From the NCBI RefSeq assembly GCF_042100115.1, contig NC_091276.1, positions 558,001 through 622,000 of the forward strand: a stretch of DNA of 64,000 nucleotides, written 5' to 3'. The notes beneath the pieces were generated by a model. That model was not told where the DNA came from. It was given only the letters and a program-made list of their open reading frames with translations, and made no database searches. Position 1 is the stretch's first letter; every line of letters begins with the position of its first letter. The DNA is from Alternaria dauci. Lineage: Eukaryota; Ascomycota; Dothideomycetes; Pleosporales; Pleosporaceae. A program made the translations under genes and the position numbers. Below are positions 23,800 to 36,699 of the stretch, piece after piece.

Positions 23800-24800
23800 A
23801 AATAGTTCTAGTCTTTAATAGTACTAATATTACTACGTTCTTAGAATGCTTTAAAGATATATCTAAGTACTATAGGTTTAGTAATAAAGCTATAGTTAAT
23901 AAGCTCTTAGCCTACTATAAGTAGAAGTAGTAAACTATTATCTAAGCTTCTAATACTTATAATATAGCTTAAGTAAATAAGTCTTAGAAAGACTTTAGAG
24001 AAGTGTTTAGGAGGTTATTTAGGAGTAATAACTAGAACTAGTAAGAAGTATAAGCTAAATACTTTAAATATTAACTTCTTTAGTATTAAGTAAGGTCTAA
24101 TCTAAATATTAAGGAATACTTATAAGAGTTCTAGATCTATAGTAAGTGTTATATTAAAGCTATAACTATTAATAAAGAATACTAAAGTTTTTATCTAGTT
24201 AAGAGATTACTACTTAGATAGGTAACTAAAGTACTTAAGAGATTTAGCCTTAGAATTAATAGCCCCTAAGAGTTTAGCTATAAGAAGATTAGTAACTACC
24301 TAACTACTTACCTTAAAGTAGAAGAGGAAGCGCGTATACTTAACTTATTAAAGGTAATTAAAAAAATTACCCCTAAGGTAGAGTTTACTCTACCTAAGCT
24401 AATAGCTATTTAGTATATACTTATAGTAAGCTATAACCTATCTAATATCTTTATATAAATTTTCTAAGCCCTAAACTTATCTATCCTAATTAGGGAAGAT
24501 AATTAGTACTATTAACTAACTTAGTTACCCCCTAGAAAGGCCCCTACTAATATAGAAGTAGATAAGTTAGTTAATAAAATACTAAACCTAAGAATTAATT
24601 AGGCTAGCTTAGAACTTAAACCTTAGAAGCTATAATAAATATCTTAGGAAATAGAGCTTATAAGTAACTTAAGTATTTATATAGAAGTAGAATATAGAGT
24701 TAATAATATAATAAACTAGAACCTTTTAATAAATAGTTAAGAACCTAAAAGGCTATAACTATAGGGTTAATACTAATCCTAATAGTATAGTAGGTATTAA
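23800..24800 (+). pseudogene. gag-like region of the outer element
   Basis: One plus-strand frame between about 23820 and 24350 reads as charged, protein-like sequence interrupted only by TAA/TAG, for example KEYLQEF, KRLLLR and YLKVEEEARILNLLK. Position upstream of the protease and composition suggest gag; no intact zinc knuckle can be shown. The stretch 22762-23800 before it is too degraded to interpret. Confidence 0.45.
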
Positions 24801-26099
24801 TAAAAGGGTTATTAAACTTATAATAACTAATTATATACTACTAATACCTAAGGTTACTAGAACTATAACTCTTAGTATAGTTAGGGTAGAAACTAAGTAT
24901 AGTCCTTTAATATAGCTATAAACTACGAAGTATATAATAAACTTAGTTATTATAAGAATAATTACCTTATATTATAAGTATTTATAGATAAAGGTTAGGT
25001 ATACCTTAATAAGTAATCTATACTTTAGTAAGGTATAAAAGAAAACCTATAAGGTAGAGTACTTAATCTTAGCTAATAGCTCTAGGCTAAGAATTTTTTA
25101 GCTTAGATTAAGAAGAGGTAGCTTAAATAAGATATTAACTTACTAACTATTATAGTACTATTTAAGGAAAAACCCCCTATAGTAATAGTAGAAAATAATA
25201 CTATCTTAGTATAGCTAATCTTTAATTCTACTAGAAGCCTTTAAGAAGACGAAGTAGACTAATACTAGAAATTATCTAGTATCTTTACTAAAGATAAGTT
25301 AGACTTTAGGCTATAGTTAACTACCCTTAGTAAATATAATAATAATATAGTTACTTCTACTATAATAACACGTATAATAGTAGAATAGAAATCCTACTCT
25401 AGCTATAATAAGTCTAAAGTATAAAAGCTAATATAGAAAGTAATCTTATAAAAACTAAGTAATAAGTATATTCTATACCTAAAAGGTTATAAGAGCTAAT
25501 CTAAATACCTTTTAAGTAATAGGAATATTAAGAAGGATAAGATAGTATAGTTTAAAGAAACTAATAATATAATAGACTAGGATACTAATTTTAATAACTA
25601 CTAGAAAGAGGTAGTAGATAGTAAAAGAGATAATAATAACTAGTAACTATAAAAGAAGAAGATTATAGATAAGTTAGAGCCTAATATATAATTAGTTATT
25701 AAGAGTATCCTAAATATAATAATACCTCTTTAAATTAATACCCTTCTAGGTAATATACTAAAGGTATATAAAAGCCTATTTAACGTAAGCTATATATTAA
25801 AGGAGCTACACTTATTTAAAATTAACTTAATAGTTAGAAAGGACTATTAAATATAAGACCTACCTAAGCGCTATTAAGGAAGTAATATTAATATACTCTA
25901 CTTAGTAAATACTCCCCTTAACTACGTCTTAGTAGAATCTTAGGAAGGCTAGGTTATTAACTACTAAGGTATTAAAGTAGAGTACTAGGTAGACCTAGAG
26001 ATTAACTATATCTAAGAAAATATCATTACTAGTACTAAGCCTAATAATATAGAAGAGGATAACTATAACTATTTAAAAGATAATTAAAAGCTATATAAT

Positions 26100-29000
26100 A
26101 AGGTAATAGGTATTAAACACCTCTAATAAGACTACCTAAAAGTACTAATTAATATCTAAAGTAATATATTTCTTATACTACTTAATTTAGGAGTAGAGCT
26201 TAATATAATTAAGAGAGAATTAGCTAAGAAAGCTATACTACTAATAACCTTACTCCTAGGAAGTATAAGGGCTACCTAGATAGTTACTACTAATAATAGT
26301 ATAGTAAACTTTATAAAGATTATCTAAGGAGTCCTTATTATTAAAGGATAAGTTAAAGTCTAAATAAACTTCTTTATAGTAAAAATCTATACTAATCTAA
26401 TTATATTAGGGAATTTATTTTTAATAGATATTTAAGTAAGAATTAAGTATATAACTAATAGGCTAATATACTATTATATTTTTAGTATTAATAAATAATA
26501 TAATACTAAGTTTATATACGCTAAGAGTAATTAACTATCTAAACCTAACCTCTATACTAGACCTATCTTAGGAAAAGGAATAGGAGTATAAAGACTAGTA
26601 CTCTACTCTATTAACTTACTAAAAGGCTAGAAGGTAAAGTAGTATTTAGTATAGTAAAGGTAATAGAAGTAAGAATAGACTTAGAAGAAGAGCTAAAGAG
26701 TAGTTAGCTAAAGATAAAATTTATAAGTAAGTAGAAGAACTAGAAAGGTAAGTAAGAGAAGAAAAAGTAGTAATATTACCTTTTATAAGAGAATAGTAAC
26801 TCTATAGGTAAAGGTATTAATAGTAGTATTATTATAAGAGATAGAGAAGGACTTTATATTATTATAATAGATAGTTATAAATAGCTATTAGACTAAGTAC
26901 TAGAAGAAGTATTATAATAAGTATATAAGGAAAATACTACTAAGGATATAAAAGATATATTTTAGTAATAAAGCCTTATAGAAGTAGATAAGGGTAAGCT
27001 AATACCTTTTAAGGTTATAATAGTAGGTCCTATACCTCTTAGTTAGGCTAATACTATATTTAGGCTAGATAATATTTAGATTAATAATATATATAAGTAA
27101 AAGAGAGTTAGGGTTAAACCTATTAATAACTTAGGCTAACTAGTATATAATATTAAAGGAAGACTTAATTAGAAAGAAAGGGTAGCTATAAAATAAGTAC
27201 TAAATAATAATAGTAATATAGCTCCCTTTTACTAGTACTTTAAGCCTTACTATATACTATTCCTAAGAGGTACCTATATTACGCCTAAATATATTTTAGA
27301 GATAAAAATATCCTTAGAACTCTAGCTAAAGGAAAGAGAAATACTTCTAGAAGTCCTCTACTAAAGAGAGCTAGTACTAGCTTAGGACTTTTATAAATCT
27401 AGATAAGTTAGTAGAGATATTATCCCCCTAGTTATTATTAATATAGTACTATACTAAGCTTAGAGGGTAGATTAGTTCCTAGTCTTATAAAAGCTCTATT
27501 AGGTAGTTATTAAAATAATTTAAGATTATATTAATAGGGGTACACTAGAGCTTTATAAAAGCTAAAACTATAATCTTTAGTTCTTAGTAGTAAAGAAAGA
27601 TAAAAGCTATTAGCTTATTAATAATACTTAGAAACTTAATAGAGTTATAATAAGAGATACTAACTTACCTCCTAATCCTAATAAGTTTTTAGAAGAGTTT
27701 ACGAAGTATATAGTTATAAGTCTCTTAGACTTCTTCTCTAGGTATAATTAAGTTAAACTCTATAAGGACTTAAGAGATATAATAGCTTTCTTTACCTTAC
27801 TAAGCCTTATATAATAGTATACTTTACTAATAAGTACTATAAACTTAGTAGCTAAGTTTATAAGCGTTATAACTAAGATCTATAGAGAGTATATCCCTAA
27901 TTACTATATACTATACCTAGACGACGTCTATATTAAAGGGCTAAAGATAAGGCATAATAATAAGGAAGTAAAGTAAAGTATTTAAAAATTTATAGCTAAA
28001 TACCTTTTAAATATTAATAAAGTATTAGTAGATATTAAACGTACTAGAGCTACTATATCTAAGTATAAGTTAGATTTCTACTACCCCTTTATAATAGTAG
28101 TTAGATACTATATTAATAAGAAGGGACATTACCTAGATAAGAAGAAAGTAGAAAAGATTACTAACTAGCCTAAATACTATAATACTAAAGAAGTCTATAT
28201 ATTTATTAGTATATATATCTATTATAGAGTATAGGTACTTAGCTTTACTATTATAGTAGCTCCTCTCTTTAAGCTACTACGTAAAAACACACCCTTTAAG
28301 TAGACTAATAAAGAGAAGTAAGCTATAAAGTACTTTAAAAAGGCGCTTACTTCCGCCCCTATATTAGTATCTATTAACTATAGTAAACCCTTATAATAAA
28401 TTATCCTTATAGTAAATAGAAGTAAGAAAGGTTAAAGTATAGTTATTATATAGGTTAGTCTAAATAGCTATTAGTACCTAATCTAATTTAAAAGTAGAGT
28501 TTAGTTAATAATAGAGTAAAACTAAGACTTTAGTAAATATAAGTATAAGGTACTACTACTTACCCTAAAGAAGTTTTAATTATATATCTATAGGGTATAA
28601 TTTATAGTAGAAACTAATATAAAGGTACTTATTATATAGCTATAATATAGTACTACTAACCTACTAGGAGCCCTAATTATATAATAGCTAGCCCTCCTTA
28701 ATATATAAGACTTTAATATTATTTATATTATAGGTAAGAAAAACGTTATAGTAAATATACTATTAAGAAGACTAGAGCTAAAAGGCTAAGAACTACTAGA
28801 AGAGCTAGAAGAGGATATAGAAGACTTTATTAATATATACCTAAATATAGTTTAGCTTACCTTTAAGGAAGTACTAGTACTCTAGTATAGTATCTATAAT
28901 ATAGATATTTTATTTAGTAAATAACTATTAGTAGAAGGTTATAATAAGAAGTTATAAGCTATTATAGCCTAGCTCCTATTCTATAAATACCTAGAATACC

Positions 29001-30300
29001 TCTCCTTAGCTAAATTCTATAAGTTTAAGAAAAAGGCTCTTTAAATAATAGTTAAAGAGCACTATTTATTTATAATACCTATAGGTAGAAGACCTTTATA
29101 TAAGGTTATAGATAACCTAAAAGATTAGCTAAGGATTATTTAGTTACTCTATAATAAGTCTAGCTACTAAGGTAAGGAAGGGATATAGAGGAAAGTATAG
29201 GTAAGATACTACTAAAAAAAATAATATAAGTAAGTTAAGAAGTATATCTAATCCTATACTAAGTATTAATTATACGCGTTAGTAATAGTATAAGAGGAGT
29301 TATAGCTAATAGAGCTACTTAATATCCTATTTAGATAGATTACTATTAACGTTATATATATACTACCTAGGTATAAAAGTAAGAAGTTCTTAGTAGTAGT
29401 ATATAATTACGTCTTATAATAGGTAAAGGCTAAAGCGCTAGCTAAGAATAACTTAAAAAGTATACTAAAGTTCTTTTAGTATAATATCTTCTACTAATAG
29501 GGATTACTACTTAAAATATTAATAGATAGTAGCCTAAAGAATAAGGGACTTATTAAGGACCTCTAAAGCTAATAAGGGATTAATTAAATTACCTCTAGTA
29601 TATACTACCCCTAAGGTTAGGGTCTAATTAAATAAGGTTATACTCCTATAGTAGCTACCCTAAAGAAGCTTCTAGGGAACTAAGTAGATAACCTACCTAA
29701 TATCCTTTAGGTAGATTAAATAACTATTAAGTATACTATAAATAAAACTCTAGCGTTCCTAGTATATAGTTAATAACATATACTCCTAATTAAGCTATTA
29801 ATACCTATATAGTAGATACTACTATAGGAAGAAGTTTATAATATAGTAATACTCCTTACTATAAGAGCTAGGTAATTTAGTAGAAGAGATAAGTAATTCT
29901 AAGAAGCTATTAATTAGACTATCTAATTACGCTATAAGAATAAAGACTATTTTAATAACTCTAAGGTACTTAGGTCTAAGCACCTTTTAACTAGTAACTT
30001 AGTACTACTATAAGATTTATTCTATAATAGTAATAGATTAACGCTTATAAAGTTTCTCCTTAAGTAGAAAGGTCTATTTCGTATTAAGAGTACTAGCGAA
30101 AAAGGATAGTACTAACTAAAGGAATTAGATAGTACTAAATTCTATAGTTATATACCTAGTAATTAGCTAAAGATCTTTTACTAATATATAATTATTAATT
30201 TAGAAGAAATTAACTCTTAACTCTAAACCTAATAAGAATAGACTATAGATAATTAAGCTAACGTAAGTAGTAATTTATCTAGTAATAAAGATAATCTTAA
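26100..30300 (+). pseudogene. pol of the outer element: protease, RT, RNase H, integrase
   Basis: The protease active site, expected as DSGA, reads LNLGVELN at about 26178-26202, exactly the residues expected from C-to-T and G-to-A changes. RT blocks follow: FLVVKKDKSY then a premature stop then LINNT (about 27580-27630), SLLDFFSRYN (about 27720) and YLDDV intact at 27914-27928. RNase H and the RT thumb region lie to about 28800. The integrase core, with the KFLVVVYN, GINQITSSIYYPQGQGLIKQ-like block, spans about 29380-29650. Every domain contains TAA/TAG where Gln, Arg or Trp is expected. The frame is otherwise conserved, so decay was by point mutation and not by deletion. Confidence 0.75.
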
Positions 30301-30729
30301 AACTAAGAAACTATAGTATAGATAGGATATTCTAGAATTAAGTAATAAATAAGCTACTAGTAAGAGATATAGTTCTTATTTATACTAACTCTAGGAAATC
30401 TAAGACGTTAATTAATAAGAATATAAAGATCTTATAAAGATAGAATCTAAACTAAGCTATATAATAGTAGTTATATAATAATAGAAGCTAGGGTTTAACC
30501 TAAATAACTATTAGGCGTTCTTATCTAGTTATAAAATAGCTATTAAATACTAGTCCTCTAGGTTTAAGAAAACTAACTACTACTAAAGTAAGAAAGTAGT
30601 AATAATACTATTATTAAACTATTACTATTATATAGAAGAATAGTAGTAAGGAGGAGAGGATAGTAAGGAAAGCTTACTAAGAAACCCTTAGACTAAGTTT
30701 AAGTATACCCCTTAAAAGTATAGAAAAGA

Positions 30730-31418
30730 GAATTAAGAGGAGATTTTATATTTATTATAATTAGTTATAGTACTATCTAGAATAGGACTAATACTAGTAA
30801 TAGTAGATTAACTACGCTTAGTCTTCTTAGATAGTAAAGGTTTATTAGACTCCTTACTCTTACTAAGAATATAATAATAAATATCCTTAGAATTATTATT
30901 ATTAAAAATACTACTATTAGTAAGAAACCCTAACTTCTTAGAAACCTTAATAGTTAGCTTATAAGTTAAGTGCTAAACTAAATAACCTTTAAAAGAAGTC
31001 TTAAGTACTAAAATAGAAGACTTTTTACGTAGGGCCTATTTCTTTATTAGTAATAGTATTACTAGAGCTAAAGTAGTAATATATTTATAAAGAGAAAGTA
31101 TCTTATAGCTAACCTTAACAAGTAACTAAGATAATAAGGAAGTCTTACTAGTATTTAGTATATTAATCTAATACTAAAGATCTTTTATTTAGGGGTTCTT
31201 CTACTAATTATTTATAAGCTTAATATTAAGGTTAAGATAACTAATATACTTTTTAGAATTAAACTTATTATTATTAGGATTAGTATCTTTAGCTATTAAA
31301 GTTACCTAGGCTATACTCCTCTTATAGTATAACTTAAGAGGGTTTAGAGGCTTAGTAGTAAAATTAGTAAAGTAGATAGTATAAAGGAGGAGTAAAAGTA
31401 ATATATAAGATAGGGTAG
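30730..31418 (-). pseudogene. Antisense open frame between integrase and 3' LTR of the outer element
   Basis: On the minus strand one frame runs from 31418 down to about 30730 with long stop-free blocks: roughly 57 codons around LLVKVSYKILSLYKYITTLA, and about 56 codons through KVSKKLGFLTNSS to KKTKRS. Its few stops are TAA or TAG, as RIP would create from Gln or Trp codons. It is basic and Ser/Leu/Asn-rich. Before the chromovirus inserted it would have begun in the part now at 45359-45700. I do not recognise the product; a transposase-like C-terminal helix region was considered and not established. Random frames in such TA-rich DNA are interrupted far more often, which supports real coding ancestry. 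Confidence 0.45.
31414..31418. repeat. Left target-site duplication of the chromovirus insertion
   Basis: GGTAG at 31414-31418 matches AGTAG at 45354-45358, apart from one G-to-A change. These 5-bp copies immediately flank the outermost LTR ends, as expected for Ty3/gypsy integration. Confidence 0.7.
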
Positions 31419-31909
31419 TGTTATACAGGGTTAGGCTATACTTCTCTAGGCTTAGTCCGTACTAAGGCGAGGTAGACTAAAGCGGTAGTCTATAAGGTAG
31501 CGTATAGAATAATTAAGTAGAAAAGAGTTATAATTATAACTAAGAGATAAATAATACTAATTCTATAAATAATAGAATAACTAGTTAATAATCTAAGTAA
31601 GGGATAAACTATTTAAGTTAACTATAATAAAAGTAATAATAAAACCTTTCTATCCTTATATCCTTATTACCTTATCTATTACTATTACTACTATCCTATT
31701 AGCTATAAGCTTCTAAGGGATAGTTATAATAGTTAATATCCTATATAGGCCTACTATCCTATCCTTAGTAGGATAGCTTATCTTAGTAGGATATCTATTA
31801 CGTAATTAGCGCCTTATACTAATTATTACCTTCTAATATATTTACCTAATAGTCTCTTACTATATAACCTACGTTAAGAAGAGATCCTTCTTATTACTTT
31901 ATAATATTA
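31419..31909 (-). repeat. LTR A: 3' LTR of chromovirus copy 1
   Basis: A 491-bp repeat, on the plus strand starting TGTTATACAGGG and ending TTATAATATTA, followed at once by the polypurine tract complement CCCCCCCTTTT. It closely matches 38148-38639, with differences mostly of the C/T or G/A type. Confidence 0.85.
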
Positions 31910-32074
31910 TCCCCCCCTTTTAGGCGTATTATCTTAATACCCTAGATTTTCGTTTTCCTATACCTAGCGTAGTAGTAGAGGCGGAGGTGTAAGTATTCCT
32001 ATAGTATTATAACCTCTCCTCCTTCCTTTCCTTACTTCTCCTAACTATACCTAAGGTTTAATTATCCTATCGTA

Positions 32075-32640
32075 ACTATCTACAGAGTTTAACCGCTAAG
32101 CGTCGTACCTACGCGACTTAAGTATAAGAGTAGGGTCTTAAGATAACGTTTCGTTATAAGCGTTATAAAGAGAAGAATCTATAGTGCTTTATAGACACTA
32201 TAACTAGTTATTACGCTAGTTATATTTCTATTACTACTATATATAGTCTTTTTATTTCTAAGGAGGAGTAGGAGAAGGTTTAGGCTAAGAAGCGTAAGAA
32301 GAAACTTAAGATTACATATATAGAAGAGCGTTAGGCCCTCGCGATAATAGAGACTACCCGTCTCCGTTATAAGCTCCTAGAGGTTAAGGCGCAAGAGCAC
32401 TTATACGCTAATTAAGATCTTACTATCCTAAATCTATAGGATTAGGCGAAAGAGTAAGCTAAGGGGAGCTCTACCCCTAGTATAGACTTCTTAGTAACTA
32501 AACTATTACTACCTAGACTATTAACTAACTTAGGCTAGTTATAGGATAACACTTCTTTTAATCCTTTTTCTAATTACTTCCTTTCCCTTAAGGACCTAGT
32601 CCTCACTTCCTTAGGTGTCTCTAGTAGTACTTAAGTACCT
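32075..32640 (+). pseudogene. Antisense accessory ORF with Zn2Cys6-like cluster (chromovirus copy 1)
   Basis: On the plus strand, opposite to gag-pol and between the chromodomain and the 3' LTR, a frame reads through about 32086-32640 with only TAA/TAG breaks. Around 32150-32260 it contains FRYKRYKEKNL, a stop, CFIDTITSYYASYISI. Tyr at several sites is where Cys is found in copy 2, and Tyr is what G-to-A change makes of Cys. Taken together the two copies fit C-x2-C-x6-C-x8-C-x2-C-x6-C, the spacing of the fungal Gal4-type binuclear zinc cluster, with a basic loop after the second Cys. A charged coiled-coil-like segment (AKKRKKKLKITYIEER, LLEVKAQEHLYA) follows, then a Ser/Pro-rich tail. A transposon-encoded DNA-binding protein is inferred; it is now dead. 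Confidence 0.55.
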
Positions 32641-35600
32641 ATAACTTATAGTTTATTAAATTTTCTTTTAGTTCCTAAGTGTTCTAGCTCTCTAGCTATC
32701 CTAGCTACTTAACTAAGTATTTCTACTAACAACTAATTTTCTGTAGGTCCTTAATTTCCTTAACCTTATACTCGTCGTCTTTAAGCTCTATATTAGTAGC
32801 TAGCTTAGCATCTAGAGGTGCTCTTTCTAGGAGTTTCTTATAAAAGACAGGGTAGATATATATACCTAGTAGGAGTTAAAGTTTATAATTTACATTTCCT
32901 ATTTCCTCTAGAACTTAAATAGTCCTACTTAGAGGTTATCTAGTTTCTTACTTAGTCGCTTAGTTTTTAAGTTCTGTTATAACAGGAAAACTTTATCCCC
33001 CTTCTTAAAGGTTAGTCCCTTAATCCTTTACTTATTAGCCGCCTTAGCTATTATAAGGTTCCTATAAACTATATTCTTACTTAATTCTTTATATAGTTCT
33101 TATATTAAGTAGGCTTTATTATCTACACCTACTATAATACTCTCTATGTCTTTTAGATCTTAATAAGTAACTAGCTTATATCTATAGTTCGTATAGTATA
33201 GTAAGTACTTAGTTATTATAGACCTAGTGCTGTTATAGGCTAATTATACTATTAGTAAGAGTTTAACCTAGTTATCTTATAGCTTATTAGCGTATATCCT
33301 TAGGTACTATTCTAGTGTCTAGTTTATTTGTTCCGTCTATCTATCTATTTTAGGGTAGAAGCTAGTTAATAGCTTCTTCTTTACACCTAACTTTACTAGG
33401 AATATATTCTAATACTTAGAAGTAAATAGTTTATTACAGTTAGTAATAAACTCTTTAGGTATCCTATATTCTAATATTAGTGCCTTACTAACCTTATACG
33501 CGTATTCTTCTACTATAATAGTTTCTTTAGTAGGTATAAACTTTACTCCTTTCGTATAATAATATACGATAACTAAGACTATGTCGCATAATCTTCTAGA
33601 TCCTAGTTCTAACAACTTTAGGAGCTTTACTATAAAGTCTATTATTACGCTACTCTATAGTCTCGTTAGTAGCAGTAAGGGTTATAATAGGCTATAGGGC
33701 TTATATCTCTTAGGCTTATTCTAGTAATAAGCTAAATAGTTACCTAGGACGTCCTATACCTTCGCTTATAAGTGTAGTATTATAAACACCTTTAATAGTC
33801 GCCTAACTATTTCTTCTAGCGATATATATCTATACTCTAGGGACTTATACAGTTCCTTAATAAGACTTAATCTTATGTATAGGGGTATATATATTCGATC
33901 GCTTCGAATTATATCTTAGTACTCTCGCTTATCTTATAATAGTTTATTAGAGCCGTTCTTATTAGGCTTAAACTGCTAGCTAGCCGCTCTCTACTACTAC
34001 TACTGCTAAAGTGTTTCTACCTACTTAGCTACCTTAGCTATCTTAGCTAGTTCTAGCTAGTTATAACATAGGGTGCTATTAGGTATCTTCTTAAATATAG
34101 TATTATATAGTTCCTTATAACTTTCCTTACGTAAGTTAGATCTCCTACTTAGAGTATCTACTACTCTATTAAGCGTTTTAGCGTAGTAAGTTATCTTAAA
34201 GTTAAACTAGGCTAGTATCTTAGCCTAATAGACTTATTATTAGTTAAGTTTCTTCGTTATTATAAAACCTACTAAGTTCTAGTAATTAGTAAAAACCTTA
34301 ATCTAGTATAGTAGTCTTAGTAAATAGACTTCCTACTATTTAAAGGAATTAACTACTCCTAGTAGCTCCTTATTATAAATGTTGTAGTTAGTTCTAATCT
34401 AGAGAACATCCTTAAGTAGTAGAACACTAGTCACTACTTCTTATCTAGGCACTGCTATAATAATATAGCTCTAAGTGTATAGTCTAACGCCTTATTATTA
34501 AATCGCGTCTCTCGCTTTAGGTCGTACATCTTTAGTACTAGTACCTTAAGGAATATCTGCTTAATTCAATTAAAAGCCTCCTAATGTTCCTTATTCTATT
34601 TAAAACTAATTTCCTTCTTCGTAATCTTAGAGAGGGGTGTTGTGATCTTTAAGTAATCCTTAATAAACTTCTAGTAGTAGTTAGCAAATCCTAGGAAGGA
34701 TTGTACGTCCTTAACTATTTTAGGCGTTAGCTACTCCTGTATAGCTACTATCTTCTTTAGGTTTATCTTCACCCCCTCTATAGATATTATAAAGCCTAGG
34801 TATTCTGTTTCCTTTATATAGAATTCGCACTTCCCTAGCTGTAGGTACAGCTTGTATTCCTTAAGCTTCCTAAGCACTTTCTTAATATATTCTACATATT
34901 CTTCTAGCGTCCCGCTAGAGTATACTAGTACATCATTAATATACGCTATAACAAAGATTCTAAGGTACTCGTAAAGAGTGTTATTAATAACTAACTAAAA
35001 CGTTACTAGGGTATTCGTTAACCTAAAAGGTATTACTATATACTTAAATAGTCTATATTTTATTTTAAACGCTATTATCTATTCGTGTCCTTCCTTAATC
35101 CTAATTTAGTAAAATCCTTCCTAAACATTAAACTTTGTAAACTACTTAGCTCCCTAGAGTTAATCTATAAGCTCCGTAATTAGTAGTAAGGGATATTAGT
35201 TTTTCTAAGTAACGCTGTTTAACCTATAGAAGTTAACATATAGTTGCTACTTCCTGTTAGGCTTCTTTATAAATAAGATAGGTAAGGCTATTAGGCCTAA
35301 TCCTAGTTAGATAAATCCCTTCTTTAGATTCTTCTAGATGTACTCCCTTAGCTTAGTATTATGCTTAGGCGATATAGGATACATAGGTCCTAGGCTTAAC
35401 TTTACCCCTTTATCTAGGATAATCTTATAATCCTAATCCTAATAGTCTACTAAATCTATAGCTTTATTTTCCTTAAAGAGTTCTCTAAACTTATTAGTTT
35501 AATACTCTTTTAGTATCTCTAATAGTAAGGGTCCTTCCTTCGTAGTCGCGACTTATCTTATCTAGATAACTCCTACTCTCTAAGGGTCCTTCTTATAGAT

Positions 35601-36100
35601 TCTCCTAATCTTATAAGGTGAGATCTTACTAAACCTCCTGTCCTAGGTTAAGCTCTAGTCCTTTAGGCTTACTCTTCTACGTACTCTAGTAACCTTATAT
35701 ATAGGTTCTCTTCTAAGTATTATCTATTTTCGCTAGTTGATAGCGGGGTTATAGGCATCTAGCCAATCATAACCTATTAATATATCTAGTCCACCTAGAT
35801 CTATAATATTAATATTCATTTAGCACTCTATGCTAGCTATCTATAGCTTTATTAATTTAGTTTCTATCTATATTATACCGTTTCTATATTCTATAGGTTT
35901 CTCGTCGGCTAATAGTACTAATACTAGGTTCTTCTTAACCTAGTAGGGTAGTTCGTGTTTCTCTACTACTCTAGGTAAGATTATTATCTATACGGCCCCG
36001 CTATCTATAAGCGCCTTAATATTTTGTCCCTATACAGATACGGTCGTAAGCAGCTACTTCACCTAACTATTAGTATCCTGCACCTTCCTAAGGGTCGTTT
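32640..36100 (-). pseudogene. pol of chromovirus copy 1 (protease to chromodomain)
   Basis: On the minus strand the protease motif ALIDSGAV is intact at about 35995-36012. The RT active site reads AYINDVLVY at about 34918-34948, with the first catalytic Asp of YIDD changed to Asn. RNase H lies at about 34200-34700. The integrase includes an unbroken 68-residue piece (33615-33409: DIVLVIVYYYTKGVKFIPT .. GIPKEF-like, here YRIPKEFITNCNKLFTS). The C-terminal chromodomain spans about 32790-32655, with residues of the pattern EYKVKEI, KYLVK, LG, ES, NT and EN separated by TAG stops. Chromodomains steer chromoviruses to heterochromatin. Multiple stops make the gene inactive. Confidence 0.8.
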
Positions 36101-36699
36101 TAGGACTACCTTTACTAGCATAACCCTATCCCTAGTAGTATCCTAGTTTTTTAACTACTTACCTTTCCTATACTTAGGAAAGTAGCCTATGTTATTCTTT
36201 AAGCTGTAGTGCGTTAAGCACCTATCATCGTAATAGAAGCTCTAATAAATATTCTAGTAAGGTATCTCCTCCCTAGTAATCCTCTTCCTTAGTTAAGCCT
36301 TCTTAGCCTTATAAATCTTATAATCTACTACCTCGCAGATATTTAATAATAGGGTATAATAGTAATAGTTATCCACCTTATATACTTCCTTAAGCTGCTT
36401 ATAATAGAAGTTACACCCATTCCTATATTACGTCTATAGAAGTCTATAGTAGATCTCTACTTTCTCTAGTTCGTATAGATAGTAGATATCTACTAGATAT
36501 TCGTCTACCTAGAGGTTTAGGTAGTAGCACTAGTCCTAGTCTATCCTATAATCCTCCTTATCTTACTTATAGAACTTATAATTTATCTTATAGTTATACT
36601 AATACAAATCCTTATAATCCTTAGTATCTTCTACTTCGTAGGCTTCTTAGTCCTCAACCTTAGCCGTTAGATTATTAAAGTAGGGTTATTAGTGTATTA

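Noticed and set aside
22552..31418. CRISPR-like or satellite repeats suggested by monotonous AT-rich text
   Set aside because: No regular spacing. The monotony is due to loss of CpA/TpG in a retrotransposon whose RT and integrase can still be read.
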